From assembly GCA_934438135.1 (NCBI GenBank), contig CAKSBP010000014.1, positions 1-64,000 of the forward strand: 64,000 bases of DNA, given 5' to 3'. Position 1 is the stretch's first letter, and every line of letters starts with the position of its first letter. Below, in pieces: positions 43,018 through 52,009 of this stretch. Below the pieces are notes generated by a model. That model saw only the letters and a list, made by a program, of their open reading frames with translations, had not been told where the DNA came from and ran no database searches. The DNA comes from an uncultured Clostridium sp. Its GTDB lineage: Bacteria; Bacillota; Clostridia; Lachnospirales; Lachnospiraceae. The position numbers and the translations under genes were made by a program.

Positions 43018-44367
43018 ATGTTTAAGACGGTCCGAAACGCTCTGAAGATAAAGGATATAAGAAATAAATTGTTATATACTTTTGTAGCATTAATTATAGT
43101 AAGGATTGGTTGTCAGCTTCCGGCACCTGGGGTTAATAGAAGTTACGTTGCACAGTTCTTTACGCAGCAAATGGGCGGCACTGGAACAGCAATGAATTTC
43201 TTCGATGCAATGACTGGTGGTTCTTTTACCACCATGTCAATCTTTGCATTGAACATTACGCCTTATATTACTTCATCCATCATTATGCAGTTATTAACTA
43301 TTGCAATTCCTAGATTAGAGGAACTGCAAAAAGATGGCGAAGACGGAAGAAAGAAAATTACGGAATACACTCGATACTTAACAATAGCGTTAGCTATTAT
43401 TGAAAGTTTGTCAATGGCAATTGGATTTGGTAATCAAGGTTACTTAGAAGGTGGATTAACCTTCACAAATGCTGTTATCGTAGTTGTTTCCATGACTGCA
43501 GGTGCATCGTATCTAATGTGGCTTGGTGAACAGATAACAGACAAGGGTGTAGGTAATGGTATTTCAATTATTTTGTTGATTAACATCATTTCAAAAATAC
43601 CATCAGACTTAAATACTTTATTTGCAAAGTATGTTAAGGGGAATACAATCGCTAAAGGCGGACTTGCAGCTGTTGTAATTATTGCTATTTTAGTTGCAAT
43701 GGTAGTAATGATTGTTATTTTATCCGGTGGTGAGAGAAGAATTCCAGTTCAGTATGCTAAGAAAATGCAAGGAAGAAAGATGGTTGGCGGACAATCAACA
43801 AATATTCCTCTGAAAGTAAATACGGCTGGTGTTATTCCCGTTATCTTTGCTGGATCATTATTATCATTTCCTATTGTTATAGCTCGATTTGCAGGGATAG
43901 AGCCTGCATCAGGTGCTAGTGCATCTGTATTACAGAAGTTATTAAAAGTCTGCAACCAGAATGCATGGTTTAATCTGAAAAATATTTATGAATTTAAGTA
44001 TACTTTAGGTTTAGTTGCATATATTGTTTTAGTAATCTTTTTTGCATATTTTTATACATCAATTACATTCAACCCAATTGAAGTATCAAACAATATGAAA
44101 AAAGCCGGTGGTTTTATACCAGGTATTCGTCCGGGAAAACCAACTACAGATTATTTAAATCAAGTATTGAAATACATTATATTTATAGGTGCTTGTGGTC
44201 TGACAATTGTTTGTGTAATTCCGATTATTTTATCTGGTGCGTTTGGTGCTGATATATCATTCGGCGGTACATCACTTATCATTATCGTAGGTGTTGTAAT
44301 TGAAACCATAAAACAAATTGAATCACAAATGCTTGTGCGTCACTACAAGGGCTTTTTAAATGACTAA
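43018..44367 (+). CDS. secY: Protein translocase subunit SecY
   Basis: Ten-helix channel protein of 449 aa that forms the protein-conducting pore with SecE and SecG. The plug and NITPYITSSIIMQLL region is in the first third, and GGERRIPVQYAKK and GIRPGKPT are further conserved segments. The start lies three bases after rplO and is coupled to it. A terminator follows. Confidence 0.98.
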   Translation: MFKTVRNALKIKDIRNKLLYTFVALIIVRIGCQLPAPGVNRSYVAQFFTQQMGGTGTAMNFFDAMTGGSFTTMSIFALNITPYITSSIIMQLLTIAIPRLEELQKDGEDGRKKITEYTRYLTIALAIIESLSMAIGFGNQGYLEGGLTFTNAVIVVVSMTAGASYLMWLGEQITDKGVGNGISIILLINIISKIPSDLNTLFAKYVKGNTIAKGGLAAVVIIAILVAMVVMIVILSGGERRIPVQYAKKMQGRKMVGGQSTNIPLKVNTAGVIPVIFAGSLLSFPIVIARFAGIEPASGASASVLQKLLKVCNQNAWFNLKNIYEFKYTLGLVAYIVLVIFFAYFYTSITFNPIEVSNNMKKAGGFIPGIRPGKPTTDYLNQVLKYIIFIGACGLTIVCVIPIILSGAFGADISFGGTSLIIIVGVVIETIKQIESQMLVRHYKGFLND

Positions 44368-44386
44368 TAAGCTATACATTTAATTC

Positions 44387-44425
44387 ATTTTAGCTGTAGT
44401 GAAAACTACAGCTAAAATATTTTTA
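44387..44425 (+). terminator. Intrinsic terminator after secY
   Basis: ATTTTAGCTGTAG (44387-44399) pairs with 44406-44418 (13 bp), followed by ATTTTTATG. It splits the spc block before adk. A TATAAT box at 44447-44452 may start the next transcript, but a clear -35 is not seen. Confidence 0.85.
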
Positions 44426-44471
44426 TGTGCTATTTGGACAGAAAGTTATAATAAGATGGAGGTATGTATCA

Positions 44472-45116
44472 ATGAAAATTATTATGTTAGGTGCTCCTGG
44501 AGCGGGAAAAGGAACTCAGGCAAAGAAAATTGCTGCGAAATATAGTATTCCACACATCTCAACAGGAGATATTTTCAGAGCCAATATTAAAAATGGGACC
44601 GAGCTTGGTAAGAAAGCAAAAACATTCATGGATCAGGGACTTTTAGTTCCAGATGAACTTGTAGTTGATTTAGTAGTAGACAGAGTTGCACAGGACGATG
44701 CAAAAAATGGTTATGTTCTGGATGGTTTTCCAAGAACAATTCCTCAGGCAGAAGCTCTTGATAAAGCACTCGAAGCTATTAATGACAAAGTTGACTATGC
44801 AATTAATGTAGATGTGCCAGATGAAAACATCATTAACAGAATGTCCGGACGTCGTGCCTGTGTCAGCTGTGGTGGAACTTATCACATCAAATATGCTCCT
44901 ACGAAAGTAGAAGGTATCTGTGATGCCTGCGGTGGTGAATTAGTATTAAGAGATGATGATAAGCCAGAAACAGTAAAGAAACGTCTTGATGTTTATCATG
45001 AACAGACACAGCCATTAATTGATTATTATAATAAGAAGAATATTTTAGTTGATATCGATGGAACAAAGGATATGACTGAAGTTTTTGATGCAATCGTGAA
45101 GGTTCTAGGTGAGTAG
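44472..45116 (+). CDS. adk: Adenylate kinase, zinc-LID type
   Basis: AMP kinase of 214 aa (ATP + AMP to 2 ADP). P-loop GAPGAGKGT (7-15), NMP-binding region, and a zinc-binding LID with C130, C133, C150, C153. GATGGAGG precedes ATG 44472. It ends two bases before map. Confidence 0.98.
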   Translation: MKIIMLGAPGAGKGTQAKKIAAKYSIPHISTGDIFRANIKNGTELGKKAKTFMDQGLLVPDELVVDLVVDRVAQDDAKNGYVLDGFPRTIPQAEALDKALEAINDKVDYAINVDVPDENIINRMSGRRACVSCGGTYHIKYAPTKVEGICDACGGELVLRDDDKPETVKKRLDVYHEQTQPLIDYYNKKNILVDIDGTKDMTEVFDAIVKVLGE

Positions 45117-45118
45117 AA

Positions 45119-45874
45119 ATGTCTATTAGTATTAAGTCTGAACGAGAGATCGGACTTATGCGGGAGGCCGGCAGGATTCTTGCAATAGTTCACGACGAAC
45201 TTGAGAAGTTTATACAGCCAGGAATATCAACATTGGATATTGATAAAAAAGGTGAAGAAATAATTCGCAGTTTTGGATGTATTCCTTCATTTCTGAATTA
45301 TAACGGTTATCCGGCATCAATCTGTGTTTCGGTGAATCAGGAAGTAGTACATGGAATCCCAAAGCCTGACCGGATTATAAAGGAAGGCGATATTGTCAGC
45401 CTAGATGCAGGTGTGATTTATCAGGGATACCATTCTGATGCAGCCAGAACGCATGCAGTTGGAGAAATTAGCAAAGAAGCAAGGCAGCTTATCGATGTAA
45501 CAAAAAATAGTTTCTTTGAAGGTATGAAATTCGCGAAAGAAGGCAATCATCTATATGATATCTCAAAAGCGATTCAGAGATATGCAGAATCGTATGGATA
45601 TGGTGTGGTTAGGAAACTTGTTGGCCATGGAATTGGAAGAAACCTACATGAAGAACCACAGGTACCTAATTTCAAAATGAAGGGCAGAGGGGTTAAGCTG
45701 GAAGTAGGAATGACACTGGCGGTAGAGCCAATGATTAACATTGGAATTCCGGATGTGAAGTTTTTACATGATGGCTGGACAGCAGTGACAACGGATGGTT
45801 CGTTGTCAGCACACTACGAAAATACAATCGTAATTACTCCAGATGGACCTGAAATATTATCACTTACGAGGTAG
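45119..45874 (+). CDS. map: Methionine aminopeptidase, type I
   Basis: Removes N-terminal methionine. It is 251 aa, class Ia. The dinuclear metal ligands can be placed in DAGVIYQGYHSDAART, the GHGIGRNLHEEP motif, and the late E in VEPM and ENTI. Two bases separate it from adk, so the two are coupled. The AGGTGAG inside the end of adk is the likely ribosome binding site. Confidence 0.96.
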   Translation: MSISIKSEREIGLMREAGRILAIVHDELEKFIQPGISTLDIDKKGEEIIRSFGCIPSFLNYNGYPASICVSVNQEVVHGIPKPDRIIKEGDIVSLDAGVIYQGYHSDAARTHAVGEISKEARQLIDVTKNSFFEGMKFAKEGNHLYDISKAIQRYAESYGYGVVRKLVGHGIGRNLHEEPQVPNFKMKGRGVKLEVGMTLAVEPMINIGIPDVKFLHDGWTAVTTDGSLSAHYENTIVITPDGPEILSLTR

Positions 45875-45878
45875 CATA

Positions 45879-46133
45879 ATGTTTGAAATAGAAAAAGGTA
45901 TGATCGTCAGATCCCGTGCGGGACATGACAATGAGAAATACTATGTTGTGGTTGACAGGGATGAGAAGTTTGTTTACCTTTCGGATGGAAGATTGAAAAC
46001 TGTTCGAAATCTGAAAAGGAAAAAGAGAAAACATATTCAACCTGTTCATTATATAGATGAGACAGTGAAACGGGAAACAGTTTTAACTGACGGCCTGATT
46101 CGTACTGCATTGGAACAATATGCAGACAGATAG
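45879..46133 (+). CDS. KOW-domain RNA-binding protein
   Basis: Protein of 84 aa with a KOW-like beta start (MFEIEKGMIVRSRAGHDNEKYYVVV). It matches the conserved Clostridia family placed between map and infA, annotated as RNA-binding protein with ribosomal L14e/KOW-like fold. Function is not proven. GAGGTAG precedes ATG 45879. It lies five bases after map. Confidence 0.88.
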   Translation: MFEIEKGMIVRSRAGHDNEKYYVVVDRDEKFVYLSDGRLKTVRNLKRKKRKHIQPVHYIDETVKRETVLTDGLIRTALEQYADR

Positions 46134-46217
46134 AATGAATGGAAAAAGCCCATGTTTTAAAAAGTATGGCGGAACTGTAAAGAATGATTTCGTGTTATAA
46201 TTTAGGAGGTAGTTATT

Positions 46218-46436
46218 ATGTCTAAAGCAGACGTAGTTGAAATTGAAGGAACTGTTATTGAAAAATTGCCTAATGCAATGTTTCAGGTAGAGTTAGAAAA
46301 TGGCCATAAAGTATTGGCACACATCAGTGGAAAATTAAGAATGAACTTCATTCGTATTTTACCTGGTGATAAAGTAACTTTAGAGTTATCCCCATATGAT
46401 TTAACAAAAGGAAGAATTATATGGCGTGATAAATAA
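46218..46436 (+). CDS. infA: Translation initiation factor IF-1
   Basis: IF-1, 72 aa, OB-fold protein that occupies the A site during initiation. MSKADVVEIEGTVIEKLPN and FIRILPGDKVTLELSPYDLTKGRI are typical. AGGAGGTAG precedes the ATG. Confidence 0.98.
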   Translation: MSKADVVEIEGTVIEKLPNAMFQVELENGHKVLAHISGKLRMNFIRILPGDKVTLELSPYDLTKGRIIWRDK

Positions 46437-46579
46437 ATCAGGCAAGTGATTGAAAAACCACCTGTCCGCAGAATAGTTTGGAAAAAATATTTTGCGTGCT
46501 AAATGTAAACTTCTGCTTGCATTTAAAATGGTTCTATGATAAAATAGCAAGTGGACTTTTGCGAAAGGAGAGAATTACG

Positions 46580-46693
46580 ATGAAAGTAAGGTCATCTGTA
46601 AAACCAATTTGCGAAAAATGCAAAATCATTAAAAGAAAAGGAAGCGTTAGAGTAATCTGCGAAAATCCTAGACACAAACAAAGACAGGGCTAA
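46580..46693 (+). CDS. rpmJ: 50S ribosomal protein L36
   Basis: Zinc-type L36, 37 aa: MKVRSSVKPICEKCKIIKRK with C11, C14, C27 and H32. GAAAGGAG lies ahead of ATG 46580; longer in-frame readings lack this site. Confidence 0.97.
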   Translation: MKVRSSVKPICEKCKIIKRKGSVRVICENPRHKQRQG

Positions 46694-47069
46694 GAATTAT
46701 CTCATATGTGGGAGAAGCGCTTTGACAGCGTAGCTCTTCGCTGTTTATGCATTGGATGCTTCGTAGAATACATTCAATATATAGATAGTCTTGCTTTTTG
46801 TGTTACAGCCTTTATTAAAGAGGCTCGCATTTCTTGCGATGGAGAATCTGCATACGCAGGGCTCCAAAAGTGATACTGTGGACAGTCTGATTAACTGTTT
46901 GAAGCAGGCTGCTTATTGCAGTTACCGTCATAGGATGCTTCATAGGGGGGATTTTTATGCCTTTCTATCATGGTTTAAAGCGGCTGATGTGATGGCACGC
47001 TCGGATATGTTGTCATTGCATATTTTACAATCAACTGATTAACAATTAATTTTATGGAGGTTAACGTAC
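46694..47069 (+). other. Structured, apparently non-coding gap between rpmJ and rpsM
   Basis: This 376-base gap is long for the alpha operon. Several hairpins are visible: ACAGCG/CGCTGT (46725-46730 with 46739-46744), ATTGGATG/CATTCAAT (46751-46758 with 46771-46778), TCGCA/TGCGA near 46825-46839, CTGC-atac-GCAG near 46848-46859 inside GGAG/CTCC, and ACAGT/ACTGT near 46882-46896. GGATGCTTC occurs twice (46754 and 46933), each time followed by RTAG. In E. coli S4 represses through the rpsM leader; a role of this kind is possible. I see no convincing protein-coding gene here. Confidence 0.5.
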
Positions 47070-47438
47070 ATGGCTCGTATTAGTGGTGTAGATTTACCAA
47101 GAGAGAAACGTGTAGAAATTGGTCTTACTTATGTATACGGTATCGGTAGAGTAAGTGCAAACCAAATTCTGGCTGAAGCAAATGTAAATCCAGATACACG
47201 TTGTAAAGATTTAACTGACGAAGAAGTAGGAAGAATACGTGATGTTATCGATGCAAAATTCACTGTTGAAGGTGATTTAAGAAGAGAAATCGCTCTTAAC
47301 ATTAAGAGACTTCAGGAAATCGGATGCTACAGAGGAATTCGTCATAGAAGAGGTCTTCCAGTTCGTGGACAGAAGACAAAGACTAATGCTAGAACTAGAA
47401 AAGGTCCTAAGCGTACAGTAGCTAACAAGAAGAAATAA
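47070..47438 (+). CDS. rpsM: 30S ribosomal protein S13
   Basis: S13, 122 aa, in the 30S head and contacting P-site tRNA and the B1 bridges. MARISGVDLPREKRVEIGLTYVYGIG and RGLPVRGQKTKTNARTRKG are typical. ATGGAGG before ATG 47070. Confidence 0.98.
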   Translation: MARISGVDLPREKRVEIGLTYVYGIGRVSANQILAEANVNPDTRCKDLTDEEVGRIRDVIDAKFTVEGDLRREIALNIKRLQEIGCYRGIRHRRGLPVRGQKTKTNARTRKGPKRTVANKKK

Positions 47439-47508
47439 TTAAGACAATTCGATAATAATTCGGAAAAATATAAAAGAAAAAATTAAAATCCAGTAGGAGG
47501 GTTTGTCA

Positions 47509-47904
47509 ATGGCTAAAAAAGTAGCAAAAAAAGTGACAAAAAAGCGTGTCAGAAAAAACATTGATCGTGGACAAGCACATATTCAGTCATCTTTTAATAA
47601 TACAATCGTTACGCTGACAGATTCAGAAGGTAATGCTATTTCTTGGGCAAGTGCAGGTGGATTAGGATTCAGAGGTTCTAGAAAATCAACTCCATATGCA
47701 GCTCAGATGGCAGCTGAAACTGCAGCAAAAGCAGCATTACCACACGGTTTAAAATCTGTTGAAGTTATGGTAAAAGGACCAGGTTCAGGTAGAGAAGCAG
47801 CAATTCGTGCACTTCAGGCCTGCGGAATTGAAGTAACAAGTATCCGCGACGTAACACCAGTTCCTCACAATGGTTGTAGACCACCAAAACGTAGACGTGT
47901 ATAA
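47509..47904 (+). CDS. rpsK: 30S ribosomal protein S11
   Basis: S11, 131 aa, on the 30S platform. AHIQSSFNNTIVTLTD and GCRPPKRRRV at the end fix identity. ATG 47509 follows TAGGAGGGT; TTG 47503 is an in-frame alternative lacking spacing. Confidence 0.97.
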   Translation: MAKKVAKKVTKKRVRKNIDRGQAHIQSSFNNTIVTLTDSEGNAISWASAGGLGFRGSRKSTPYAAQMAAETAAKAALPHGLKSVEVMVKGPGSGREAAIRALQACGIEVTSIRDVTPVPHNGCRPPKRRRV

Positions 47905-48002
47905 TTTTTGATTCGAAATACAAAATTGTAACAGGGGCAGAATGCACTGAACAATATTTTAATAATATCAAGATATCGTGAAAAATTTAGGAGGTAAATT
48001 CA

Positions 48003-48596
48003 ATGGCAATTGATAAAAGCCCGGTTCTTAAAAGATGTAGATCCCTTGGTTTAGATCCAGTGTTTATGGGTCTTAGCAAGAAGTCTAAGAGAAATGCTAG
48101 AGCAGGAAAGAAACAGAGTGAATATGGTCTTCAGTTAAAAGAAAAACAGAAGGCAAAATTCATCTATGGCGTTTTAGAAAAACCATTTAGAAATATGTAT
48201 GCAAAAGCTCAGAAGCTGAAATATGGTACAACAGGTGAAAACCTTATGATCCTTCTTGAGTTAAGATTAGACAATGTTATTTATAGATTAGGATACGGAA
48301 GAACTAGAAGAGAAGCTAGACAGATCGTTGACCACAAACATGTACTTGTTAATGGAAAACGTGTTAATATTCCATCTTATCAGGTAAAAGTTGGCGACGT
48401 TATTGAAATCGCTGAAAAATATAAATCAGCTCAGAGATATAAAGACGTGTTAGAAGTAACAGAGTCTAGAGTAGTACCTGCTTGGTTAGAAGCTGACCAT
48501 GAAAAATTAACAGGTACAGTTAAAGAAATTCCAACAAGAGAACAGATCGATGTTCCTGTAAATGAAATGCTTATCGTCGAGTTATATAGTAAATAA
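48003..48596 (+). CDS. rpsD: 30S ribosomal protein S4
   Basis: S4, 197 aa, a primary 16S binder that also regulates translation in several bacteria. The N-terminus lacks the zinc cysteine cluster (C- type). The S4 RNA-binding domain LELRLDNVIYRLGYGRTRREARQIVDHKHVLVNG is intact. AGGAGG at about 47990 precedes the ATG. Confidence 0.97.
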   Translation: MAIDKSPVLKRCRSLGLDPVFMGLSKKSKRNARAGKKQSEYGLQLKEKQKAKFIYGVLEKPFRNMYAKAQKLKYGTTGENLMILLELRLDNVIYRLGYGRTRREARQIVDHKHVLVNGKRVNIPSYQVKVGDVIEIAEKYKSAQRYKDVLEVTESRVVPAWLEADHEKLTGTVKEIPTREQIDVPVNEMLIVELYSK

Positions 48597-48656
48597 TAAA
48601 TATCTATATGACAAAGTGATTGTAATGGCATATAAACCCAAAAGGAGGGTCCATTC

Positions 48657-49613
48657 GTGTTTGATTTTGAAAAACCAAAAATTGATATTGCAGAGATTTC
48701 TGAGGATAAAAAATACGGACGATTTGTAGTAGAGCCTCTAGAAAGAGGCTATGGTACAACTTTGGGTAATTCTTTGAGAAGAATTATGCTTTCATCCTTG
48801 CCTGGTGTAGCTGTTAGTCAAGTAAAGATAGACGGTGTTGTTCATGAATTCAGTTCTATTCCTGGAGTGAAAGAAGATGTTACTGAAATTATCATGAACA
48901 TTAAAAACTTGGCAATTAAAAATACAAGTGAGACCAACGAACCAAAGACTGCTTATATTGAGTTTGAGGGAGAGGGTGTTGTGACTGCTGGAGATATTCA
49001 AGTAGATCCGGACATCCAGATATTGAATCCAGATTTAGTTATTGCAACACTTAGCGGGAGCGATAGCAGATTATACATGGAACTGACAATTACAAGAGGA
49101 AGAGGATATGTTAGTTCTGATAAGAACAAAAATCCAGACCTTCCAATTGGTGTAATTCCAGTAGATTCGATATACACTCCTGTTGAGCGTGTCAACCTGA
49201 CTGTAGAGAATACTCGTGTTGGTCAGATTACTGATTATGATAAGCTTACTTTAGACGTGTATACAAATGGAACACTTGAGCCTGATGAGGCTGTAAGTCT
49301 TGCAGCAAAAGTATTATCGGAACATTTGAATTCATTTATTGATTTATCTGAAAATGCCAGAACTGCAGAAGTAATGGTTGAGAAAGAAGATAATGAAAAA
49401 GAAAAAGTACTTGAGATGAATATCGATGAGTTGGAATTATCAGTTCGTTCTTACAATTGCTTAAAGAGAGCAGGTATTAACACTGTTGAAGAGCTTACAA
49501 ACAGGACTGCTGAAGATATGATGAAAGTCAGAAATCTCGGAAGAAAGTCGCTTGAAGAAGTATTGGCTAAATTGAAAGAATTAGGTTTATCCCTTAACTT
49601 AGGAGACGAATAA
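48657..49613 (+). CDS. rpoA: DNA-directed RNA polymerase subunit alpha
   Basis: Alpha subunit of 318 aa with N-terminal dimerisation domain and C-terminal domain (about 245-315, SYNCLKRAGINTVEELTNR and RNLGRKSLEEV) for promoter UP elements. GTG start at 48657 follows AAAGGAGGG. It lies between rpsD and rplQ in the usual order. Confidence 0.98.
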   Translation: MFDFEKPKIDIAEISEDKKYGRFVVEPLERGYGTTLGNSLRRIMLSSLPGVAVSQVKIDGVVHEFSSIPGVKEDVTEIIMNIKNLAIKNTSETNEPKTAYIEFEGEGVVTAGDIQVDPDIQILNPDLVIATLSGSDSRLYMELTITRGRGYVSSDKNKNPDLPIGVIPVDSIYTPVERVNLTVENTRVGQITDYDKLTLDVYTNGTLEPDEAVSLAAKVLSEHLNSFIDLSENARTAEVMVEKEDNEKEKVLEMNIDELELSVRSYNCLKRAGINTVEELTNRTAEDMMKVRNLGRKSLEEVLAKLKELGLSLNLGDE

Positions 49614-49634
49614 TATATAGAAGGAGGCACTCAA

Positions 49635-50171
49635 ATGGCAGGCTATAGAAAACTTGGTAGAACATCCAGCCAAAGAAAAGCTTTGCTTAGAAATCAGGTA
49701 ACAAATCTTCTTTATAATGGAAAAATTGTTACAACTGAAGCAAAAGCAAAAGAGATCCGTAGGATTGCAGAGAGCATGATTGCATTAGCTGTGAAAGAAA
49801 AAGATAATTTCGAAACTGTAACAGTTACTGCTAAAGTTGCTCGTAAAGATAAAGATGGTAAAAGAGTGAAGGAAGTTGTAGATGGTAAGAAAGTTACTGT
49901 TTATGATGAAGTTCAGAAAGAAATTAAAAAAGACAACGCTTCTCGTTTACATGCAAGAAGAAAAATGTTAGCAACTCTTTATTCTGTAACTGAAGTACCT
50001 CAGCAGAACGCTGGTAAGAAAAAGAATACAGTAAAAGTTGACTTAGCAGATAAACTTTTCAATGAAATCGCACCTAAGTATGCAGACCGTAATGGTGGTT
50101 ATACAAGAATCGTTAAGATTGGACCACGTAAAGGTGATGCAGCTATGGAAGTTATTATTGAATTAGTATAA
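49635..50171 (+). CDS. rplQ: 50S ribosomal protein L17, with long insertion
   Basis: L17, 178 aa, which is roughly 50 residues longer than the 115-130 usual. The conserved core is MAGYRKLGRTSSQRKALLRN and the end ...NGGYTRIVKIGPRKGDAAMEVIIEL. The extra residues lie after about position 65 (a lysine-rich charged segment) and are in frame. The insertion is shared by some Lachnospiraceae to my knowledge. It closes the alpha operon. Confidence 0.95.
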   Translation: MAGYRKLGRTSSQRKALLRNQVTNLLYNGKIVTTEAKAKEIRRIAESMIALAVKEKDNFETVTVTAKVARKDKDGKRVKEVVDGKKVTVYDEVQKEIKKDNASRLHARRKMLATLYSVTEVPQQNAGKKKNTVKVDLADKLFNEIAPKYADRNGGYTRIVKIGPRKGDAAMEVIIELV

Positions 50172-50185
50172 TAGTTGAGCTGATT

Positions 50186-50219
50186 AGACAGGTGAGATTA
50201 TTCTTGCCTGTCTTTTTGT
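50186..50219 (+). terminator. Intrinsic terminator after rplQ
   Basis: AGACAGG (50186-50192) pairs with CCTGTCT (50207-50213), then TTTT. Confidence 0.82.
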
Positions 50220-50282
50220 TATATAGAAGTTTTACCAAGGAAATGTTATAATGACACAAGCGAAGATTGGGTGTGATAACAA

Positions 50283-51134
50283 ATGGAAATTATCAGAACA
50301 GATAAGTTAGGATTTGAATACGTCCGTAAAGATGAGAATGGTGAGGTGGAAGCTGTCAAGCGAGCTGTGGATAACGTCACTATCTCTATAAGAAAAGGTG
50401 AGTTTGTTGCCATTTTAGGACACAATGGTTCCGGAAAATCTACATTGGCAAAACAGTTAAATGCTATTTTGACACCAACAGAAGGAACTGTATGGGTGGA
50501 TGGGATGGATACAAAAAAAGATGAGCATCTCTGGGATATCAGACAGACAGCGGGACTGGTATTTCAGAATCCAGATAACCAGCTGATTTCCAATGTAGTA
50601 GAAGAGGATGTTGGGTTTGGTCCAGAAAATCTTGGTGTACCGACAGAAGAAATCTGGAAAAGAGTAGAGCATAGCCTGAAATCAGTAGGTATGTATAAGT
50701 TTAGAAAGAAATCTCCCAATAGACTGTCTGGAGGGCAGAAACAGAGAGTTGCCATTGCTGGGATACTGGCGATGAAGCCCTCTTGTATTGTGTTAGATGA
50801 GCCAACGGCAATGCTTGACCCTAATGGACGAAAAGAGGTAATTGATGCACTACTCGAGTTAAATAGAGAAGAAAGGGTAACAGTTATTCTTATCACCCAT
50901 TACATGGAGGAGGTCGTAAATGCGGATAAAGTCTTTGTAATGGATGAAGGAAAGGTTGTTATGGAGGGAACGCCAAAAGAAGTTTTTAAAGAGGTAGAAA
51001 AACTGAAGGAAATTCGACTGGATGTACCACAGGTTACAGAACTGGCATATGAGTTAAGAAAAAGTGGATTAAAGTTGTCAGATGGTGTATTATCTATAGA
51101 TGAACTTGTACAGCAGATTACAGCCTTAAAATAA
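50283..51134 (+). CDS. ecfA1: ECF transporter ATPase A1
   Basis: ATPase of 283 aa of the shared energy-coupling module for vitamin and metal transport. Walker A GHNGSGKST, signature LSGGQKQRVAIAG and Walker B CIVLDEPTAMLDP. It is followed by ecfA2 and ecfT, the standard group-II ECF core. A TATAAT box is at 50247-50252; no good -35 was found. The ribosome binding site is weak (GGGTGTG). Confidence 0.95.
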   Translation: MEIIRTDKLGFEYVRKDENGEVEAVKRAVDNVTISIRKGEFVAILGHNGSGKSTLAKQLNAILTPTEGTVWVDGMDTKKDEHLWDIRQTAGLVFQNPDNQLISNVVEEDVGFGPENLGVPTEEIWKRVEHSLKSVGMYKFRKKSPNRLSGGQKQRVAIAGILAMKPSCIVLDEPTAMLDPNGRKEVIDALLELNREERVTVILITHYMEEVVNADKVFVMDEGKVVMEGTPKEVFKEVEKLKEIRLDVPQVTELAYELRKSGLKLSDGVLSIDELVQQITALK

Positions 51135-51145
51135 GGAGTGGACTC

Positions 51146-52009
51146 ATGGCAATTGAATTAAAGAATGTGAAGTACGTCTATTCTCAGGGAACAGCATTTG
51201 AGAAGACGGCACTTTACGATATCAATTTAAATATAAAAGATGGTGAATTTATTGGATTAATCGGACATACGGGTTCCGGAAAATCAACCTTGACACAGCT
51301 GCTGAATGGTTTGGAAAAGGCCACAGAGGGAGACGTTTTATATGATGGAGAAAGTATTTACCAGACAGGATATAATAGAAAGGAACTCCGCAGCAATGTG
51401 GGACTTGTTTTTCAATATCCGGAACACCAACTGTTTGAAATTACGATTTTAAAGGATGTGGAATTCGGTCCTAAGAACTTAGGGCTTTCTGAACAGGAAG
51501 CGGAAGAGAGGGCTAGGAATGCATTGCTGCAGGTTGGACTAGGAGAAGAGTTTTTTGAATTGTCTCCATTTGAACTATCCGGTGGACAAAAACGTCGTGT
51601 GGCAATTGCAGGTGTGCTTGCAATGAAGCCGAAAATACTGATTTTAGATGAGCCAACAGCAGCACTTGATCCGAAGGGAAAGTATGAAATACTGGACTTA
51701 GTTAAAAAGCTTCAGAAGGAAAATAATATTACTGTTCTGCTTGTATCTCACAGCATGGAAGATGTAGCAAATTACGTTGATAGGATTCTGGTAATGGATG
51801 ATGGACATCTTGCTTATGATGGAACACCAAAAGAGGTATTCCACCACTATAAAGAACTGGAAAAGAAAGGACTGGCAGCACCACAGATTACGTATATTAT
51901 GAACGGACTTAAAGAAGCTGGTATTCCAGTGAGAACAGATGCCATTACAGTGGAAGAAGCAAAGAATGAAATCCTAAAATGGGCAAGAAATGAGGGAATT
52001 ATAAAATGA
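51146..52009 (+). CDS. ecfA2: ECF transporter ATPase A2
   Basis: Second ATPase of the pair, 287 aa, with GHTGSGKST, LSGGQKRRVAIAG and LILDEPTAALDP. AAGGAGTG precedes the ATG at 51146; it overlaps ecfT by four bases (ATGA). Confidence 0.95.
   Translation: MAIELKNVKYVYSQGTAFEKTALYDINLNIKDGEFIGLIGHTGSGKSTLTQLLNGLEKATEGDVLYDGESIYQTGYNRKELRSNVGLVFQYPEHQLFEITILKDVEFGPKNLGLSEQEAEERARNALLQVGLGEEFFELSPFELSGGQKRRVAIAGVLAMKPKILILDEPTAALDPKGKYEILDLVKKLQKENNITVLLVSHSMEDVANYVDRILVMDDGHLAYDGTPKEVFHHYKELEKKGLAAPQITYIMNGLKEAGIPVRTDAITVEEAKNEILKWARNEGIIK

Noticed and set aside
46791..47042. An 83-codon open frame between rpmJ and rpsM starting with TTG
   Set aside because: No ribosome binding site, no family-like sequence, and the region is better explained by hairpins; the frame is probably accidental.
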